Positions 1 through 12,339 of a stretch of 64,000 bases of DNA are shown here, in pieces. Below the pieces are notes generated by a model. It saw only the letters and a program-made list of their open reading frames with translations, did no database searches and was not told where the DNA came from. Within the stretch, counting starts at the first letter, position 1; each line of letters starts with the position of its first letter. Source of the stretch: Desmodesmus armatus (Eukaryota > Chlorophyta > Chlorophyceae > Sphaeropleales > Scenedesmaceae); the NCBI GenBank assembly GCA_007449985.2, contig VIIQ02000307.1, forward strand, positions 17,802-81,801. The letters run 5' to 3'. Position numbers and translations under genes: made by a program.

Positions 1-3000
1 AGCACCAGGGAGAAGAAGGCGATACCGGTGATCAGCAGCACGGTGGGTGTGATCAGGGCAGCCACACCCCAGCCGAAGTAGCGGAAGATGTAGCGGGACA
101 GGATCATCATGGTGAAGGTCACTGCACCGGTGGCGGTGGAGAAGTCACCCATGAATGCGGAGTAGTCGTTGGGGTTGGGGAACTGGGCCTTGATCTTGGA
201 CTTCCAGGTCACCTCCACCAGGTTGATGGAGATACCGTAGGCCACCACCAACATGGCCAGGTCACGGATGTACCTGTTGTCAACAGAAGCAGCATGCGGT
301 CAGCTTAGAGGCCACACAGTCAGCACAGTCCAGTGCCAGACCTTCAATATTCAAGCAGGCTGTGCCATGCAGTGAAAAACAGGCTCAGCACTCATGCTGC
401 ATGCGCAGATAAGGCCTGGCAATCATCAATGGTGCACCACAACAAAGGGCAGGCCGGGCATTAGCGAAAAACTATGCATGAGGGTTGGAAAGCTGAGGCG
501 CACAGCCCCTGTGCAGTAAACATCCCTCAGGCCCCCGTCCTCACCTGCTGCCTGCCAGGAAAGTGAAGGACTCGCCGACGCTCATCTTGGCCTTCTTCTT
601 CTTCTTGCTCTCACGCTTGGGCACCTTGGGCACCACCACGCGGTTCAGCCAGTAGTAGGTGCCTGGCAGGACACAACGACGCAACCAAACACGCAAGACA
701 ATGAGACAGTTGTCAGAGCAGCACATGCATCACCATGATGTTGCTGTACATCAATAAAGCTGAAGCCATCAAGGTCGAGGTGTCGCACACAGGCTGCCGT
801 ACCAAATTGCCTTGTCCCTGTCAAGGACTACGAACGCACCCACGCAGTCACCAGAGCGGCACTGTACCACACGCACACGCGATAGGGAAAGTAGCCTATC
901 CCCCACTCAGCGTGTGTTGGTCAGGGCAGCACACAACGCCCCCAGCCCTGGCGCTTCAGCGCACCTGCAATCAGGAAACCACCGATGACCACCATGCCCA
1001 TCAGGCCACGCAGGGACAGACCCCAGCCATCGACATCAGGGGGCAGCTCCGCACGGATCTGGGAGAAGATCTTCACGGCACGGCCGGAGAAGATCAGGGC
1101 CACGTTGGCACCCAGACCGAACAGGGGGTAGAACTGGGAAGCCTCATCCACAGTGGTGATCTGCACACCAGGGAAGAAACAGCATGCACAAGGATATCAG
1201 CAACACTGCGCACCTTTTCGAATGAGCGATGGGCTGCTTCTGCTGCAGCAGCAGCAAAGTGACGCGTGCCAGCATGCCTGGAGGGCAGTGTGTAAAAAAA
1301 ACTATGGGAACGGCCAACGCTCCACAGGAGGCTGGCAGGACTGCTCCGCACTGCTGCAACACGCCACCGAGCTTTCCGCTTTCGCCTCATACCCCAATCT
1401 CCAATAGCGTCAAGCTATGATAGCGCCAGAACTCACAAGGCCTAGCGACTTGCTTGAGCGATAGACAACTGAGGCTGTGGCCAGCCCAGCTGTGCAGCAG
1501 TTTGAAAACCATCAGCAATTTGAAAACCATCAGCTGTGATCAACCATACATCAAGAGCAGACCCGCACCTGGTTGGCGAAACCCCAGAACAGCACGGACA
1601 CCACCACGGAACCCCACAGCTCAGCCATCACGTAGAACAGGCAGTAGGTCCAGTTGCGCAGGATGGCAATGGGACCAGCAAAGCGGGGGCCCGCATCCTC
1701 CAGCAGCTTCTCGCAGAATGCTGCAGACAGACACAAGGATGCCAAACACACAGCAGCGGGGGGCCACTCGTACACAGACTCGGGAGCAGGGCAAAGTCTA
1801 GCAGTACCCAGCAAAGCAGTCCCTGAGTACTGAGGTGGCCCAGGCACCAAGTGTGTGCTGCTGCAGCAGGATGTAGAAGCATCTGTGAGCACAGAGGGAG
1901 GCAACCCTGTCCCAGCATTCACTTGGGAGGGCCCTCCACATGGTCAGCATCCTATGTTCAGATATCAAGCCAAAACACTGTGTGTAAAGTGCAGCTTGCA
2001 CTGCTGCTGCTGCTGCTGAGAGGGCGCTGCTGCTGCTGCTCCGCTGCTGTGCTGGCTGCGCACCTGTGGGGTGCAGCACATCCCTCAGGGGGTACATGAG
2101 GAAGGCGAAAGAGCCGAAGAAGATGATGAAGGGGATGATGCAGGTGTAGAACAGTGCCTCGGAGGACAGCACGTTGGCCAGCTGCAAGATCAGAACCGAA
2201 AGCAGCACAGCAGGTCAGCCAACAACAGCAGCAGTACATCATCTTGGCCAGCGCCCAGCCATTGGACCCACCCATATCGCATCAGCGCTGCCACAGAACT
2301 GATGAGCCTCCAGCAACAGGCCATAAAGCTGCCAGACGGACACAAGAAAGCAGGGACTGCTGCATGCTGCTCCTCAGTAACACTGCCAGCTGGCCAGCAG
2401 CAGCAGAGAGACCGACCTTGGCATACATGATTGTGAACCCGATAGCCATGGGCAGGTTCACCCATGTCTTCAGGAAGGGGATAATCTCAGCACCGGAGCC
2501 AGGGGCTGTCACGACCAGCACGTCCTGCAGACAAGATGAGCGCAGCCAACAACGCAACACGTGATCTAGCGCGAAGCAAGAGGCACAGGGCGCTCAATTG
2601 GACCACTAAGCCGTGCAAAACACTGTGTGCAATATGATAGAATCAGATCTGGGCAGCTATGTATGCTTGCACCTGTGCCCGGCTGCTGTGGTGGACGAGT
2701 CTACAACCAGCGAAGATCGACCGCACGCACCTTGGTGTCACGCAGGATGGTGTAGTTGAACAGGATGCAGAAGAACATGAAGCCCAGAGGCAGGATCTTC
2801 TGCCAGGTGATGGGGTCATAGCCCAGAATTTTCTTGCTGGGCTCGGGTGTTGCATCGCCTGCCGCTGCCTGCACTGGTGCTGCCTGCTCTGAGCGCTGCA
2901 GGGGCTTCTCTGCTGAGAAAGGCTTCTGCAGGGGGCTCAGGCCAGTCTGGTGCTGCACCTGCAGACAACGTGCCGGTCAGCAAGGCATTTAGGGGCGACT

Positions 3001-3160
3001 AGGTCAAGCCTCAGCCTCAGCGCCTCTTCGGTCTAACCTGGCCAGGAAGGCGTGGCTGGCCGCTGTAAGCGCGCAGAGGGCTGAGCTTTGCCAACGCAGG
3101 GCGGCTGGCCTTCAGCTGTGCGCCAGCCAGGGCCCTGTTCTGAAGGAGGGCAGCTGCCAT
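1..3160 (-). CDS. NTT: Plastid-type ATP/ADP translocase (NTT/AATP), 3' end beyond window
   Basis: Exchanges cytosolic ATP for stromal ADP across the inner plastid envelope. Coding exons are 3160-3038, 2958-2731, 2524-2417, 2181-2064, 1720-1569, 1160-965, 662-545 and 273 to the window edge. All junctions are GT-AG and the phases agree, giving 438 readable residues of a family that is usually about 550-620 long. The N-terminus is basic and Ala/Leu/Ser-rich, as expected of a transit peptide. The first hydrophobic segment is followed by LRDTKDVLVVTA, a family hallmark. Later come YPLRDVLHP, a lysine-rich loop (KRESKKKKKAKMS) and YIRDLAMLVVAYGISINLVE, all in the order of plant NTT proteins. The start is the first ATG of the basic leader. 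Known from family: 12-helix TLC-type carrier. The C-terminal helices are missing only because the window ends. Confidence 0.95.
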
Positions 3161-4837
3161 GGTGCTGTGTGCTCGAGCACGACGCCAATCAGACTCAACT
3201 GGCCTGTGGTGCGGCCTGGACAAAGAGTAATCGCCGTGAAGCGTCAAGTGGACAATTGAGCACGGCAGACTGCTGCGAAAAACCTCCCACAGCATAAGGG
3301 TTTGGGTTTTGCAACCAACACCCTCCAATCGATTCACAGAAACAACTTTTCATGCAATGGTTGCATGACGCTGGCTTTTGCCACGGCCTCGTCGCGTTCT
3401 CCCACTGACCCCATCACATGGGGCAAGTACACGATCTATGCCTCTTCAACTGCAGACCCGTGCACCAGGACAGCATAAAATGCGTCAGGATACATTAATG
3501 AAGGATGTTGCAAGCCAATGAGCATCATAACCGCAGCCTATGCGCCCCCACATGAAATCATTCCACAGCACACAGTTGTCAAGGCCAGTAATCCATCGGT
3601 AATGGCTGCCGGCGGCGCTGAGACTGCTTGTTGAACCTCTGGGTAATGATCGTATGTTCTTGGAGGCGCAGCAAGGTATGGGCGACAGCAATGTTGTCCT
3701 GGTCTGGGCGTGTTCTGTGTCTGGGAGAGTTATCAAGGGTGATATATCCTCGTGTGTGGATAAATTGTGAGTTGTCATTGGTGAGGGGCACTGATGCCCC
3801 GAGTAGCAGGCAGCTGTGCTGGGCTGTACAGTACATGTGCTGTGGCGCTGCCCACCTTCAAGCAAGAAAACCAAGCAGCTGAGCTGAACTGCAGCAGATG
3901 TAGTGAATGCGGCGTCTCTTGCATACACTTTGACAGGCAGGACGTCTGACCAGCAACCCTGTCAGGCGGCATTCCTCCCATCCCCAAGGTGCCCCCCTCC
4001 CTCCCTCCATACATCTAGATGGCACAGCACCCATGGCCACTTCCCAGCAGACCCACAAACCCTACTTTGACAAAGCGCGAGCACCCTTTTCCCTCCACGC
4101 ACAATCTACAACTGCGGGTCAGGCCAGCCAGTCTGCATGTCTGAGAGCGCCACCCCCGCATCGCACCCCTGCTTGTCTTCCTATCCACAGAAATATTACA
4201 TGTCCAGGCACCCAGACGATTGCCGCTGTCCACCATGTATAACCAGCCATCAGTCACAGCACTTGATGAGGCAGCCATGCCTCTCAGCATTTGATTCCAC
4301 CCAGGGCTTACGGCCATCCTGCCACCAGTGCCGCTCGCTGCTGCTAGCTCATGACAGCAGCCCGGCTGACAAGCGCTTGAACTATCAGATTTGGCTGTCC
4401 TGCAGTAGGGCAGGCTGCGCTGTGGCACCAGCCCTGCTTGGTAGGTCCCTGTACAGGGTTTGACATCTTCAAGCAGACACTGACCCTCCCTCAGGCGGTA
4501 GTGAGGAGTGCTGGCAATCAACGAACACCAGGCAAAGTCAGGAACTCGGCGGCAACATCATGGGTAGAAGGTGTGAAACCTTTGTCAGCACCACTTGCCA
4601 AGTCAGTGACCCAAGCTTCATACACCATATAACCAAACATACAGCATCAAACAGAGACAATCACATGCCACCAGGGTGGCCAGCTGGCCTGGCTTGGCCC
4701 CGGCATCAATGTCGGTGTGCGCACAACAGCGCCTGCACCATCAAGCAAACACACTGTTGTGGTTGCACCAAGCATGCAGCTGCAAGCTTGCGCAAGGCTA
4801 CCAGCAGTGCTTACACCAGGAACGTGACTGCTAACCA
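3161..4837. other. Intergenic: NTT upstream region and ARP6 3' region
   Basis: No coding exon could be supported here. NTT and ARP6 are both on the minus strand, so this 1.7 kb should hold the NTT promoter and the ARP6 3' UTR. A TGTAA motif (minus strand, 4200-4196) lies about 640 bases past the ARP6 stop. No convincing TATA box was found. Confidence 0.6.
4196..4200 (-). terminator. TGTAA polyadenylation signal, probable for ARP6
   Basis: TGTAA on the minus strand (TTACA on plus) about 640 bases downstream of the ARP6 stop codon. TGTAA is the established polyadenylation motif of chlorophyte nuclear genes. A five-base motif occurs often by chance, so the assignment rests on position. Confidence 0.35.
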
Positions 4838-7800
4838 TCACCGCTCCCTCCTGCCGGCACCTGCTTCATGGTACTGCTTGCGCGTCTTGACACACTGCCA
4901 CAGCCCTTCACCAGCCGCAAACATCGACGCGCCCCGCCAGGCTGTCAGCTCAGGGTCCTGCACACACAGCACACAAAATGTCACAACTTTGAATGGTTGA
5001 TGAATGGCTGGATGACTCCCTGTGTCTACACGCACGCATGCAGCAGCACACATGCTTGTCAACAGCACCAGAAAAAGGTAGCACCCACACATGCAGTCGG
5101 CAAAGGTTGGCCTGGCAATACCGCACAACAACTGGTAACCCTCCCACATCCCTGACTATGCCAGCACCCAAGCTCACAAACTACAGAGAGATGGCTGGCC
5201 ATGTAAGGGCAATGATGCCGCTCGGCTGCAACCAGCCCTCAGCACGGCAAACAGCAGACCAGCAACCGACACTGCATACCAACCCTTCCCTCCCTTTGCG
5301 AGCACGCATGCTTTTGCTAGCATCCCTTACCACAGGTGCTGTGACCACGAGCTCCAAGTCGGAGGGCACTAGGGCGCGCAGCTCCGTGGTGAAGCGGGGC
5401 ACAAACCCCGGTATGTTGATACACCCACCCGTCAACACCACCTGCACACCACAACCCACATGACAGCGGCATCATGAGCATAGCGCCCGTCACTGCCACA
5501 ATCTCCAAACAATTGTGTTCGTCATCAACCGCCATCCAGGATGCTCGGCGCAGGCAGCGTTCTCAACAGGCGGGGGGCCACGTGGCCCCTTCAAGGCAGC
5601 CTGTACCGGTTGCATTGAGCGCATGCCCGCCATCACTCTGCACAGAGCCGCCTGCTGCTGCAATCACCGCTGCGGCACTGCAAACAGCTGCTTGCTTGGC
5701 TGAAGGAGCATGCCACAGCAGGCTGCACTCGTCAGTGCATCGTCCTCACCCTGTCAGCCCTCTACAGGAGCCCGTGTTTGCTTGCATGTGGGGTCACACA
5801 ACACTATCCTTGTCGGAGCATTGCTAATCTGCATGCATGTGCACGCATGCAGTCTCTCTGTCGACACACCTGGGCGTAGAGAAGGGGCGCCAGCCCTGCA
5901 GGACAGGCGGCTACTGACTGCACCACACACTCCGGCAGGCCAGCTTGGGTGAGCCCTATGTCTGACGGCCTGCACAACCGACACAGTAACATGCACGGCC
6001 AGAAACTCATACTACAAACAGTGCGTTAGGCAGGGCCGTGGCGAAGACAAGACGCGTGAAGCAGCAGCGGCAGACGCAGTCACGCGCCTTCAAGCCTGCA
6101 CGTTGCAAGGACGGTATGAGCACGCATGCGACGGCATGTCTGTGTTCTGTGCCAATCAGAGGTGCAACACAGCACCTTGACACAACAGGGCGCCAGCCCT
6201 CCTGCCACGCAGACAGCTGATACAATACTCTCAGTCCTGTGGTTGCAGGACAGACAGCACAGCTGGCGCCCTTGCCACAAAGGCCCAGGGCCGTCCAACT
6301 CACCTGAACCCCGGCACACATGCACCCTCCAGCACAAGAAAGGAGCGGCACAGACACCGAACAAAGGCCCAGGGGTGCGCTTGAAACACACCTTGATGTA
6401 CTGCGAGACACTGCGCGACACAACTTGCATTTCGGCAAAACGCTGCGCAACACAGCCCGCACCTGAAGAGCGCCTCTGGTGTCATGAACAGCTCATTGTT
6501 GAGCTGCAGGACCTGCTCCACAACAGCAGGGCCCCCGCCAGCACTCTGCCTGCCGGCCGGCTGCTGCCGCTGTTTCTGCGCATGCGCTTCCGCTGCCGCG
6601 GCCTTGTCGGCGCCGTCCTGCTGCTCCTTAGCTGCCAACTCCTGCAGGTGCTGAGGCTTCACGGGCCAGGGACCTGCAGCAGCAGCAGTGTGGGATTGGC
6701 TTTTGTTTTTGGCGAACGACGTGAACAGCACATTTGCAGTGATGCAACTGGTGAGGCATGTGCTGTGCACAAGGAGTCACAGAGAACGCGACAGGCACAG
6801 CGCTGCAGCAGGCGCAGGACACAGCCTGTGGTGAGGTGTAGTTTAGTTGCTACCGGCATGCAACACCTGAGATGCAAGAGTGACAGTGGTGCAGCCGCTG
6901 CACATCATGAAGCAGGTAGGGACGCCACCCTGCTGTGTTGGTGACAGTCAGCTATACAGACACATGATCAAGACACAGAACGGACAGTGAGGCACACAGG
7001 ACTGATTGACGCACAAAGAAGGCAAGCAGCTAACTAACTAGAGGCTGCTGCACTTTCCGCCCGCCCAGCACCAGTCTTAACACATGCCGCAAAGATGACG
7101 ACCACCACCACCACCACCATCACCAAACAGGCGCAGTCCTCACTCTCCCCCCTGTAACCCCCAGCCGTGAGGCGCCTACCTGACTTGATGCTGCTGAACT
7201 TCCCTCCCTCCTTGAAGGCCGCCACAACATCACCACTGGGTGGCTTCACGTAGCCGCGCAGGTTGTGCACACCATCCGGCAGCACCACCTCCCGCCTGTG
7301 TGGCGACCGTACCGTGGGGTTGGCTATCCGCATGTCAGTAGAAACGTCCTGCAGCACACAAAGGCCGGGTGCAGGGGATGCACACGCGCGCGTATCATGA
7401 ACACCAAGCCCCCACCACCACTGGCACGCAATGATACACAATCCATAGGGTTTTGAGGTTGCTGACCACGCTAAAGACATGGCGTTCACAGCAAAGAATG
7501 CCTGCTGGCCGCATCCCCAGCATTCACCTGGCTGACCCAGCACATCTGCTCCTTCACCTGGCCACATTCGCTTCAGTCGCAATCTGAACATCTCCTCAAT
7601 CATACTCAGCATACTGACCTCGCTTCACCAGCACCCACCCTCCTTCATGTGCACTCACCTGGCTGACCCAGCACAGCTCAGCCCCCAGCCATGCCTGCTA
7701 GCCGCACCCCCCAGCACTCACCTGGCTGACCCAGCACCGCCCACTGGGCTGTGCTGGAGGCTGGCAGTCTCAAGGCATGCCTGCTGGCCACCCCCCCCCC

Positions 7801-10800
7801 CCCCAGCACTCACCTGGCTGACCCAGCACAGCTGCTCCTTGAGCTGCTCCATGAGCAGTCCCTCGTCCCGCATGTCCAGGCTGCGGTAGCTCACAGTCTC
7901 CTTCAGCAGGTTGGTGAGCGCCTTGCCACCAAGGTTGAGACGCTTCACACCTGACAGCACAGCAGCAGTGAGTACACAGGACGATGATGATCATGATGCC
8001 CCTTGACACAGACTGCATCGATGCTATTTCGAAGGTACTACTGGACTGCAAGAGCGGCCGGTCGTGGTGTCGCCCGCATCGGAAAAACGAACAGAAATTC
8101 AGCATGCAGCGGAGAAGGTCGACACTTGGAGAGAGCAGCTAAGCTGGCGGTTGCTGTACAAGAGGAGTCGTGCTGTCTTAACCCCTCCTTTCCCACCCAG
8201 CTGAATGATCAAATGTGCTGTCAAGCTCTTCTCTCCGCCAGAAGCGCCCACCTTGCGTCAACAGCTGCCCATCATAAAAGGGCACAATATAACACGCAGA
8301 GAAGCCTGCATCAATGACAATCCCAGCCCCAGCAGCCTTCGCTGATGCGGCTGCTGCTGCAGCAGCAGGGCTGAGGTTGCTGCCTTCTGTGCTGGACGGC
8401 TCCCCAGGCATGACAATGGCTGACAGGGGTATGGCCTGGGGTGGCAAAAGGCTGTCTGCAGCAGGGACACGTACGAAGACAGACCGAGCAGAGGCCACAA
8501 CAGAAAGAGACAGGCAAACTGTGGGCAGGGAAAGGACCTCAGCACAAGGAACTACCTCACAGCAGGCTTCTACGCGCAGAGCAGCGCACTCACTCAGTGC
8601 TGCAGCTGACGTGGTGTGAGAGCATCACACGACAATGAGAGCATCACACACATCACAACAGCAGCTCTGCCCCAGCACGTCCAAAAGACGACCTTGACCT
8701 GCTGCCACTGTTGACAGTCAATTGACCAGCCCTACAGTCAACTTCACCCTGACTGTCAAGGTGGTCGTGGGCGTGCTGGGGCATGCTGCTGCCGTAAACC
8801 TTGCGCAGTGCTGTCAGCTTGACCTGCTCCTGTAGTGCAACTGCTGTATGGTACAGGAAACCGGGAGTGCTGGCAGCAAATTGGAACCCAACCGCAAACC
8901 AGGACACAACTGCTTCAGTCACCTGGGGGTGGCACCATTGACTGCAGTGGCTGCAGTGCACAGGCATACTGCAGGCTGAAGAAGGAGGCAGGGGCCTCTA
9001 GGAAGCTGCTGAACCCAAACTCTTCAAACACAATCTGCAGCCAAGGCCAACAGGTACAGAGGCAGTGCAAGGACAAGACACAGCAGCGCAGGGACAAGAT
9101 ACGGCAGCGCAAGGACAAGACGCATCAGCGCAAGGATAAGACGCAGCAGAGCAAGGACAATACGCAGCAGCGCAAGGACAAAAGAAGGTCGGCTCAAGGT
9201 CATCCATGAACCTAAGGCTGCAGCACAGCTGCTGCATGTGTATGGCCGGCCGGGGGAGTTCACACTCCCCAAGCTCCCGTGGTAACCCAGAAAATTATCA
9301 TGGCTGGAGCAACCAGGACGATGACAGCATGTCTCAGCACACCGCAAAGAAGGGCAACACGCACACACACTGCCAGGATGTGCGCATGCCCAGCACATGC
9401 TGGCAGCAGCAGCGGCACATGCAGTCATCGACTCACCTCCTCTGTTGCCGCGCGCACTGCCTCAAAGTTGAAAAGGGGCTCCGTCATGACCAGGCTGCAA
9501 ACAGTCAATGAGTGACAACAAGCAGAAGTGAACTAGTGTGTACTGTGTCGAGCTACATGGGTGGTACATGCTGAATGCCAGGAAACAAGTATGGCGGCGA
9601 GTGGTGAGCTTACAACGTCCATGTACACAAGTGGTCGCCGGTCGAAGCGATTGTGCTGCCGGTTGAGGCGATTGCACTGCCGACTGCCTGCCCCACCCGT
9701 GCTTGTATCCAAGCACTGCCTACACCTTGCATGTAAACACGTGGTCACCAGCTGAACCCGACTGCCTACACCACCAGTCCATCACCTGTAGTGCTTGTAC
9801 TCCAGCACTGCCTTGCTGCGCGCGCTGGCAGCGCCTGCACCTTGCTGCATGCCTGGCGCTGCTGATGCTGCCAGGGCACTGAAGCCCTTCTGCCAGATGT
9901 CCTTCTGCAGGTCAAGGTTCACCAGGAAGCCCTGCGGCAACAAGAGGTGGCACGGTGGGATAGTCATAAGTGGGTTAGTCATAAGTGGGCTTGCAGGTGT
10001 ACATGAAGGACCGGGCTTTTGGTTAGACATGTGCTGCAGTTCCAGGGATGAGTAGGAGCTGCGGTCACATGCCCAGAGGCCCCTGCCTGCCCTCGCCCCA
10101 GCCCACCTACCCTTCCACCCCAGCTACTCAAGCTACAGGGGCACAGTCGGAGACCCCTGCCTACGCTCAACCCAGCCCCCACACCCTTTCACCCCTGCTG
10201 CTCAAGCTACAAGCATATAATTCAAGGCCCATGCCTGTGCTCACCCCAGCCCACCTACCCTGTCACCCGCAGCTGCTGCAATTCCAGGGATGAGTAGGCG
10301 CTACGGCCACACGCCCAGAAGCCCCTGCCCACCTACCCAGTCAGCCCAGCTGCTGCAGCTGCTGGGGAGCAGTCGGCGGCCCCTGCCTGCACCAAACCCA
10401 GCCATCCACCATTCCACCCCAGCTGCCCAAGCTACAGGATTGCACCGAGACGCCCCTGCCGGCCCTGGCCCCAGCCCACCTACCCTGTCACCCCAGCTGC
10501 TGCAGCTCCACGGAGAGTAAGAGCTACGGTCACACACTCAGAGGCCCCTCCCTGTGCTCACCCCAACCCACCTACCCTATCACCTCCAGCTGCTGCACCT
10601 GCAGCCGCACACTCACAAGCATAGGAGTTGAGGCCCCTGCCTGTGCTCACCCCAGCCCACCTACCCTGTCGCCCCAGCTGCTGCAGCTCCAAGGATGAGT
10701 ACGCGCTACGATCACACGCTCAGAGGCCCCTACCTGAGCTCACCCCAGCCCACCGACCATGTCACCTCCAGCTGCTGCAGCCACAGCCGCAGACTCACTG

Positions 10801-11641
10801 GCATAGGAACTGAGGCCCCTGCCTGTGCTCACCCCAGCCCACCTACCCTGTCCCCCCAGCTGCTGCAGCTCCAAGGATGAGTAAGAGCTACGGTCACACG
10901 CCCAGAGGCCCCTGCCTGTGCTCACCCCAACCCACCTACCCTGTCACCTCCAGCTGCTGCAGTTCCAGGGATGAGTAAAAGCGTCACGCCCAGAGGCCCC
11001 CGCTCACACCCACCCAGCCCGTGTACCCTGTCCCCCACCTGCTGCAGCCACAGGCATGGGCTGTGAGGCTCATGCGTTCGTGCATGCTGCTCACCCTGTC
11101 ACCCCCAGCTGCTGGAGAGAAGGAGCACGGCCACACGCCCAGAGGCCCCTGCCTGCACTCACCCCAGCCCACGTACCATGTCACCCCTGCTGCTCAAGCT
11201 ACAGGATAGTATCCAGAGGCACCTGCCTGCGCACACCCCAGTGACCACCTACCCTGTCAATGGGTCTCCGCAGCACCATGCCCCCAAGCTCCCGGGCCTC
11301 CAGCAGCTGCTGTCCCACATACACCTGCCGCTCACCCTTCGCCTTTGCTGTGCAGTTGGGAAACACACTGCCAGCCAAGGGGACACGTGACAGCAGCAGC
11401 GGGGTGTGAGGTCACGGTGACTTCAGCTGCTTGTGCTACAACCACCCATATCTGCAGATGCTGGTCTGCAGGAAACACACGTAGCTGCCGTCACTCTCGA
11501 TGTGGTTGATCCACCTGCTACAAGGCTCTCAACAGCTGCCTGTACTCACAGGCGTGGATTGGGCTCTCCCTCAAAGCCCAGCTTGATGTTGTCGCCCCCA
11601 TTGTCCAACACCACCACCTGCGGATGGTGCCCGCCATACAT
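4838..11641 (-). CDS. ARP6: Actin-related protein 6 (SWR1 complex subunit)
   Basis: Nuclear actin-related protein of the SWR1 remodeller, which exchanges H2A for H2A.Z. Twelve GT-AG exons with closing phases: 11641-11550, 11367-11253, 9931-9786, 9494-9437, 9034-8923, 8455-8252, 7950-7814, 7348-7180, 6673-6463, 5969-5870, 5441-5331, 4957-4838; 524 aa, against about 400-430 usual. The nucleotide-binding start is VVVLDNGGDNIKLGFEGE. ARP6-type blocks follow in order: GFLVNLDLQKDIWQKGF, SLVMTEPLFNF, IVFEEFGF, a GIVIDAGFS strand, LNLGGKALTN, RPSDIGL, and the actin-fold VLTGGCINIPGF near residue 449. The extra length is an Ala-rich insert in exon 6 and an Ala/Gln linker around residues 345-415 before LNNELFMTPE. 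The ATG at 11641 is the first in its frame after an upstream in-frame TGA. It lies divergent from POLI. Confidence 0.93.
7497..7840. repeat. Tandem copies of the ARP6 exon 7 donor junction
   Basis: The block CACTCACCTGGCTGACCCAG (plus strand), which is the end of ARP6 exon 7 plus its 5' splice site, occurs at the real junction (about 7808-7827). It recurs near 7522-7541 (one base changed), 7652-7671 and 7714-7733. Two of the extra copies and the real junction are preceded by a related ATGCCTGCTRGCC block and a C-run; a further copy of that block sits near 7500. Only the copy at 7814 is in phase with the coding exon. Confidence 0.85.
9058..9188. repeat. Minisatellite, about 21-bp unit, ARP6 intron 4
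   Basis: About six head-to-tail units of the type CAGCGCAAGGACAAGACGCA with scattered substitutions, located just upstream of ARP6 exon 5 on the minus strand. The array can be translated as a Lys/Asp/Gln repeat on the plus strand, but there is no reason to think it is coding. Confidence 0.85.
10025..11260. repeat. Degenerate tandem array filling most of ARP6 intron 2
   Basis: Roughly fourteen units of about 80-95 bp. Common elements are AGAGGCCCCTGCCTG, CTCACCCCAGCCCACC, CCACCTACCCTGTCACC and GCTGCTGCAGCTCCA. The CCACCTACCCTGTCA core matches the authentic exon 2 donor at 11246-11260 (GACAGG|GTAGGTGG on the minus strand). The array therefore looks seeded by, or homogenised with, that splice junction. 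Several units share GATGAGTA followed by a run ending in GGTCACA. Confidence 0.85.
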
Positions 11642-12339
11642 ACGGGCGCCACCAGCAGCAGCAGCGGCGCGCGGCTGGCAGTGCTGTGGTGCTCAGTGCT
11701 GCAGCAGTCCTGGCTGCATGTTGTTGTATCTGCTTTTGGGATGTCTAGCGCTATCTACACTAAAAGGAACGTGTGCCCCCAGTCAAGCTGACAGCTTGAG
11801 CAACACAGCAGAGGCCAACAGAGCTAGTGATAGTGATGGGACGATCAGCAACACGCCTGCCACAGCCAACAATCAAAAATACCCAAACAGATTATATGTG
11901 GGGTCGTCCCGAGATATAGTGGCAGGTTGGGGGATCGGATCAGTACACGATCAGCAACCCAATTCAAACAGCACGGGAGCAGCAGATAGCAACACGGTAA
12001 GGCAGAATAGCAAATGGATAATGACGGCTTGTTCAGAAGCGCCAAATTCACTCTGCACAACAGTTCTACAGTGTGACTAACCTTTTGTCAGCCTCAACTG
12101 CCAGGAAACTGATCCATTTAGACTGATTGGGATTTTGCAATCCCTCTGTTTGCACTCCTGGGCTCATTATGTGTCGCCTCCTGTAGCCCTGTGGCACCCG
12201 TCCACCCCCCCCCCCCCCCCCCCACCACCACCACCACCACCACCACCACCCCACCCCAGAACGACAGTGCTAGGTCTGTGCCAGCACCTGCCCAACGAGA
12301 CAAGCAACACATGCCGGATTCATCAGTCAGGTCACACAA
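11642..12339. promoter_or_regulatory. Shared upstream region of ARP6 (minus) and POLI (plus)
   Basis: The two start codons face away from each other across 698 bp, so both promoters must lie here or in the first introns. The region contains a poly(C)/(CCA)n tract at 12205-12257. I see no clear TATA box for either gene. Bidirectional control is an inference from spacing only. Confidence 0.5.
12205..12257. repeat. Poly(C) followed by (CCA)n tract
   Basis: An uninterrupted C-run of about 18 bases continues into about ten CCA units, 80-130 bases upstream of the POLI start codon. The G-rich complement could form a G-quadruplex, and the length is likely to vary and to be poorly assembled. Confidence 0.9.

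Noticed and set aside
735..1262. Long plus-strand frame opposite NTT exons 6 and 7
   Set aside because: It is antisense to conserved transporter exons and has no recognisable protein.
9058..9188. Lys/Asp/Gln repeat protein
   Set aside because: The coding look comes from a 21-bp minisatellite lying in an ARP6 intron on the opposite strand.
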